Assembly (NCBI GenBank): GCA_903928565.1
Contig: CAIYRH010000010.1
Coordinates: forward strand, 1 to 41,613
DNA length: 41,613 nt
From: Candidatus Staskawiczbacteria bacterium
GTDB lineage: Bacteria; Patescibacteriota; Minisyncoccia; Minisyncoccales; Staskawiczbacteraceae
Direction: 5' to 3'
Position numbers and translations under genes: made by a program. The stretch's first letter is position 1. Each line of letters opens with the position of its first letter. The notes beneath the pieces were generated by a model. That model worked only from the letters and a program-made list of their open reading frames with translations, was not told the origin of the DNA and did not search any database. This document shows positions 37,491 through 41,613 of the stretch, in pieces.

Positions 37491-37508
37491 TTGCAAGGCA
37501 AAAGCATT

Positions 37509-38975
37509 ATGGCCGATAATAACAGAATTAGAAGGTTTAAATTGGCACCTCCGCCTCCGGAGTTGCCTATTTATGGTACCGTAGAACCCGAAGACTGCTC
37601 TTTTATTGGTAAAACCAACTATGAAGCGGCTTTGCAAGAACAAAAATTTATTTTTGGTGTAAAACGCGTAGATAGGCGCAGGCACTTATATATTGTTGGA
37701 AAATCTGGTGTTGGAAAGTCAAAACTTTTGGAACTTTTTGTTAGACAAGACATTGGATACAACCATGGGCTTTGTTTTATTGATCCGCACGGAGATGTTA
37801 TTGATGCAATTTTAGATTTTATTCCCGAAGACCGCATAAAAGACGTGGTGCTTATAGACCCTTCCGATTCTAAGTTTCCAATTTCTTTTAACCCTTTGGC
37901 CAATATTGACCCTGGCTTTAAACACCAACTTACTCAGGGTTTAATTGAAGTTTTGGAAAGGCAATTTGGCGCCAACTGGACGCCAAGGCTTGAACACGTA
38001 TTTCGTTTTACTTGTTTGGCACTTTTAGATTATCCTCATGGCACCATGCGCGGAATGATTTCAATGTTAACTGACAGAAATTACAGGCAACTGGTTGTTG
38101 AATACATTGAAGACGACATGGTTAAAAGATTTTGGGCTATTGAATTTGCCGACTGGTCAGAAAAGTACGACACAGAAGCTATTATTCCGTTGGTCAACAA
38201 ATTAGCACAATTTTTGTCGGACCCCGCTTTGCGAGGAATTTTTGGACAGGAAGAAAATAAGGTTGATTTGGAAAAATTAATGAACGAAGGCAAAATTATT
38301 TTAATTAATTTGTCTAAGGGAAAATTAGGAGAAGAAAATGCCAGCTTTTTTGGCTCTATGTTTATTACAAAAATTAAACAGGCCGGTATGGCGCGCGCCT
38401 CGTTGCCCGAAGAAGAAAGAAAAGATTACTACTTATATGTTGACGAGTTCCACAATTTAATGACAGAAACTTTTGAAAATATTTTGTCTGAGGCCAGAAA
38501 ATATGGAATTTGTCTTACAGTTGCTCATCAGTACATGGGCCAGCTTATTCCAAAAGTTCAACAAGCTGTTTTGGGAAATACGGGAACAATTATTGTATTT
38601 AGAGTTGGTGGAGAAGATGCAGTTAAACTAGAGCCGGAAATGGCACCAATTTTTGGAGTTAAAGATATGGTGAACCTTGGCGTGCAAAATTTTTATATTA
38701 AAGAAACAATTGATGGCGAAGCTTACGACCCATTTTCGGCACAAACTCTTAGGGTTATGCCGCCAATTCACAGGTCTTTTAGAAAAGAAATTGTGGAAAC
38801 ATCTCGTGCAAAATATACTATTTCAGCTGAAGCTGCAAAAGAACTTATGGCATCTGAAGAGTCTAAAATTATGAGAAGCTCGCATGAAAAATCTATTATT
38901 GAAGGAAAAGGAAAAGGCCCAGCATCAAAAGAAGAAAAGAAGGTTGAAGACAAACCAGAAGAACCATTAATTTAA
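37509..38975 (+). CDS. HerA/TraD/VirD4-like ATPase, second paralog, no C-terminal zinc ribbon
   Basis: Walker A IVGKSGVGKSKLLE, FIDPHGDVIDAILDFIPEDRIKDVVLIDPSD, YYLYVDEFHNLMTETFENILSEARKYGICLTVAHQYMGQL. ATG 37509 preferred; the 37443 extension is encoded by the repeat. Confidence 0.88.
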   Translation: MADNNRIRRFKLAPPPPELPIYGTVEPEDCSFIGKTNYEAALQEQKFIFGVKRVDRRRHLYIVGKSGVGKSKLLELFVRQDIGYNHGLCFIDPHGDVIDAILDFIPEDRIKDVVLIDPSDSKFPISFNPLANIDPGFKHQLTQGLIEVLERQFGANWTPRLEHVFRFTCLALLDYPHGTMRGMISMLTDRNYRQLVVEYIEDDMVKRFWAIEFADWSEKYDTEAIIPLVNKLAQFLSDPALRGIFGQEENKVDLEKLMNEGKIILINLSKGKLGEENASFFGSMFITKIKQAGMARASLPEEERKDYYLYVDEFHNLMTETFENILSEARKYGICLTVAHQYMGQLIPKVQQAVLGNTGTIIVFRVGGEDAVKLEPEMAPIFGVKDMVNLGVQNFYIKETIDGEAYDPFSAQTLRVMPPIHRSFRKEIVETSRAKYTISAEAAKELMASEESKIMRSSHEKSIIEGKGKGPASKEEKKVEDKPEEPLI

Positions 38976-38989
38976 AATATATATAAAAA

Positions 38990-40663
38990 ATGGAATCACA
39001 AACCAAGCAATGTCAAAACTGCACGAAGGATTTTATTATCGAACCCGATGATTTTGCATTCTACGAAAAAATGAAAGTGCCCGCTCCAACTTGGTGCCCA
39101 GAATGTAGGCAACGCCGCCGCTATGCCTGGCGCAATGAGAGAATTCTTTACAGAAGAAATTGTGATTTATGCGGTAAAAGTACTGTAACTATTTATTCTT
39201 CAAATAAGCCATATAAAGTTTATTGTCCTTCATGTTGGTGGGGCGATAAATGGAGCGCTTCAGATTTTGGAGTGGACTTTGATTTCTCTAAACCATTTTT
39301 TGAACAATTTCAACAATTACAACTTAAAATTCCGCGCATTGCGCTTTTAACTAAAAACAGCGTTAATTCTGAATATACAAATCACTCAGACGGTAATAAG
39401 AATTGTTATCGGTGTTATAGTGTTTTTGATTCGGAAAATTTACTCTATTCAACTAATGTATGGAAAAAAGGAAAAGATTGCTGTGACTGCTATCACCTAG
39501 ACGATGGCACAGAATTACTGTATGAATGCATCGATTGTTTCCGTTGCTATAAATGTCAATTTTGCATACAGGTGCGTGATTCAACAGATTGTCTTTATTG
39601 CTACGATTGCCGAAACTGCCAGAATTGCTATATGTCTTATAATCTAAGAAATAAACAGTATTATATTTTAAACCAACAATATTCCAAAGAAGAATATTTT
39701 AAAAAAATTGCAGAATATAAATTAGAAACGCACGAAGGCCGTATTAGTGCATGTAAAGAATTTTTAAATATTATGCGCACTAAGGCATTACATAAATTCG
39801 CGCAAGTGGAAAAGTCTGAAAGAGTGTCGGGGGATACAATTTTTAATTCAAAAAATTCTTATTATGTTTTTAATGCCGACAGAACAGAAGATTCTAAATA
39901 TACAGTTAGCTGCCCCGATGTTAAAGACACAATGGATTCGTACCACTACGGTTTCAAAACAGAACTCGTTTATGAGTCTCATGCCTTAATTCGCGCTTAT
40001 AATGTTATGTTCTCTCATTTAAGTTATGATGATTCTCATGTAATGTATTGCGATGGTTGCCATAACAGCGAAAATCTTTTTGGGTGCGTTGGAGTAATAA
40101 AGGGTAGCTATATGATTTTTAATAAACAATATAGCAAAGAAGATTACGAAATTTTGAAAGAAAAAATAATTTCTCACATGAAAGGAACAAAAGAATTTGG
40201 TGAATTTTTTCCTGTGCAACTTTCTCCTTTTGGTTATAATGAAACTCAAGGCCAGGTTTATATGCCAATGACAAAAGACGAAGTGTTGTTAAAGGGTTGG
40301 AAATGGGAAGATTTAGTGCCTGGGACTTTTGGTAAAGAAACAATTAAGCCAGAAGATGTGCCCAATTCCATAGACGATATTTCTGACTCAATACTCAAAG
40401 AAGCCCTTAAGTGCACAAATTGTGCTAAAAATTATAATATAGTTCAGCCAGAGTTGCAGTTTTATAAACGAGAAAAAATTCCAATACCAAGGTTGTGTCC
40501 TGAATGCCGGTATGAGCAAAGAAATGCACTTAGACCACCAAGAAAACTTTGGCACAGGAATTGTATGAAAAATAGTTGTACAAACGAATTTGAGACGCCT
40601 TATGCTCCAGATAGACCAGAAATAGTTTATTGTGAAAGTTGTTATCAACAAGAAGTGGCATAA
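38990..40663 (+). CDS. Cys-rich multi-zinc-ribbon protein, array member 5 (subtype A)
   Basis: MESQTKQCQNCTKDFIIEPDDFAFYEKMKVPAPTWCPECR...CDLCGKSTVTIYSSNKPYKVYCPSC...TEDSKY...CMKNSCTNEFETPYAPDRPEIVYCESCYQQEVA. Confidence 0.85.
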   Translation: MESQTKQCQNCTKDFIIEPDDFAFYEKMKVPAPTWCPECRQRRRYAWRNERILYRRNCDLCGKSTVTIYSSNKPYKVYCPSCWWGDKWSASDFGVDFDFSKPFFEQFQQLQLKIPRIALLTKNSVNSEYTNHSDGNKNCYRCYSVFDSENLLYSTNVWKKGKDCCDCYHLDDGTELLYECIDCFRCYKCQFCIQVRDSTDCLYCYDCRNCQNCYMSYNLRNKQYYILNQQYSKEEYFKKIAEYKLETHEGRISACKEFLNIMRTKALHKFAQVEKSERVSGDTIFNSKNSYYVFNADRTEDSKYTVSCPDVKDTMDSYHYGFKTELVYESHALIRAYNVMFSHLSYDDSHVMYCDGCHNSENLFGCVGVIKGSYMIFNKQYSKEDYEILKEKIISHMKGTKEFGEFFPVQLSPFGYNETQGQVYMPMTKDEVLLKGWKWEDLVPGTFGKETIKPEDVPNSIDDISDSILKEALKCTNCAKNYNIVQPELQFYKREKIPIPRLCPECRYEQRNALRPPRKLWHRNCMKNSCTNEFETPYAPDRPEIVYCESCYQQEVA

Positions 40664-40677
40664 TTAAAAACAAAAAA

Positions 40678-41613
40678 ATGGAATCACAAACAAAAACACA
40701 TTCGGCAAGCTCAGTGCAGGCTTGCCAAAATTGTAAGAAAGACTTCACCATAGAGCCTGATGATTTTGCATTCTATGAAAAAATGAAAGTGCCCGCTCCA
40801 ACTTTTTGTCCAATGTGCCGCGTTGAAAGGAGGCTTGTTTTTAGAAACGAGCGAAAACTTTATAGAGTGAAAGATTTTTTTACCGGAAAAGATATTTTTT
40901 CACTTTACCCAGCTGAGAGCGGTAAAAAATCAACTCTTGAAGTGGAATGGTTTAAAGACACTTGGAACCCACTAGATTACGGAAGAGATTACAATTTTTC
41001 TGTTAATTTTTTTGAACAACTTAATGCTTTAGAAAAAGAAGTTCCAGTTTTTGCTCAAAGAGTTGAATATATGGTAAATAGCCCTTATTGCGCGAATGCT
41101 TCGGGGCTGAAAGATTCGTACTTAACCTTTAATTCTAGCTATTCAGAAAATTGTATGTATGGAAATGCAGTAGACCAAAGTAAGGATTGCATTGATAACT
41201 CGCATATTAATAAATCGGAAAAATGTTACGAATGTTTTTGGTTGCAAAATTGTTATCAGTGTAGTTTTACAATAATGTCTGTTGATTCGCGCAACCTTTA
41301 TTTTTGCCGTGATTGTTTGGGTTGTAACGATTGTTTTGGTTGTGCCAATTTGCGCAATGCATCATATTGTATTTTAAATAAACAATATACCAAAGAAGAA
41401 TATTTTGTTGAATTAGAAAAAATGAAATTAGATACAATTTCTGGGTTAAGAAGTGCACGAGAAATAGCCCGAGATTTTTGGAAAACTCAGCCAACTAAAT
41501 ATCACCAAGGTTTAAAGAATGTTAATTCAACCGGCTCATATGTAACTAATTGTAAAAATGTTAACGATGGTTTCCTTGTTAGAGAAAGCGAGAACATGAG
41601 GTATTGCCAATAT
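40678..41613 (+). CDS. Cys-rich multi-zinc-ribbon protein, array member 6 (subtype B), truncated by window end
   Basis: Hand translation: MESQTKTHSASSVQACQNCKKDFTIEPDDFAFYEKMKVPAPTFCPMCR...KDFFTGKDIFSLYPAESGKKSTLEVEW...RESENMRYCQY; open to the window end, absent from the ORF track. Confidence 0.85.
   Translation, partial: MESQTKTHSASSVQACQNCKKDFTIEPDDFAFYEKMKVPAPTFCPMCRVERRLVFRNERKLYRVKDFFTGKDIFSLYPAESGKKSTLEVEWFKDTWNPLDYGRDYNFSVNFFEQLNALEKEVPVFAQRVEYMVNSPYCANASGLKDSYLTFNSSYSENCMYGNAVDQSKDCIDNSHINKSEKCYECFWLQNCYQCSFTIMSVDSRNLYFCRDCLGCNDCFGCANLRNASYCILNKQYTKEEYFVELEKMKLDTISGLRSAREIARDFWKTQPTKYHQGLKNVNSTGSYVTNCKNVNDGFLVRESENMRYCQY
40704..40726. repeat. Inverted repeat inserted in-frame in array member 6
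   Basis: ggcaagc-tcagtgcag-gcttgcc; lies in the THSASSVQA segment absent from member 5. Confidence 0.75.

Noticed and set aside
37443-37508. N-terminal extension of ATPase 2
   Set aside because: Encoded by a dispersed-type repeat; paralog ATPase 1 has no equivalent; ATG at 37509 is more plausible.
27994-38975. Conjugative element / ICE interpretation of the two TraD-like ATPases
   Set aside because: No relaxase, VirB4, integrase or att-like repeats seen in the window; retained only as noncanonical translocase hypothesis.
30035-41613. CRISPR-like repeat array
   Set aside because: The recurring blocks are coding motifs of paralogous proteins, about 1.7 kb apart, without repeat-spacer structure.
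1-41613. tRNA, rRNA or tmRNA genes
   Set aside because: No convincing cloverleaf, T-loop context or rRNA-like segment found by eye; a tRNAscan/Infernal run would be needed to exclude them.

Overview
AT-rich, almost entirely plus-strand bacterial window. Gene content, compact overlapping genes and repeat style suggest a Patescibacteria/CPR (Parcubacteria-like) genome; this is inference, no marker phylogeny was run. About 0-12.5 kb is a surface-glycan locus: CmcI-like protein, Wzx flippase, glycosyltransferases, RfbB-like dehydratase, DegT aminotransferase, epimerase, a GT4-phosphoglycosyltransferase fusion and a CapD/PglF-type dehydratase. About 12.5-26.3 kb is largely housekeeping: metalloprotease, MurB, HPF, PIG-L deacetylase, SecA, CAP protein, phosphoesterase, FolP, SecD, SecF, a sigma-region-4/HARE-HTH protein and a minus-strand PyrD-like protein. 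From 26.3 kb to the end is the unusual part: a Trp-rich membrane protein plus two HerA/TraD-like ATPases associated with a tandem array of at least six large (about 555-575 aa) Cys-rich zinc-ribbon paralogs. The array continues past the window edge and alternates between two subtypes (A-B-A-B-[CutA, ATPase]-A-B). GC-rich palindromic elements are scattered through the right two thirds, several of them inside ORFs without breaking frame; one is shown by paralog comparison to be an in-frame insertion. The candidate undescribed system is the Cys-rich array with its ATPases.
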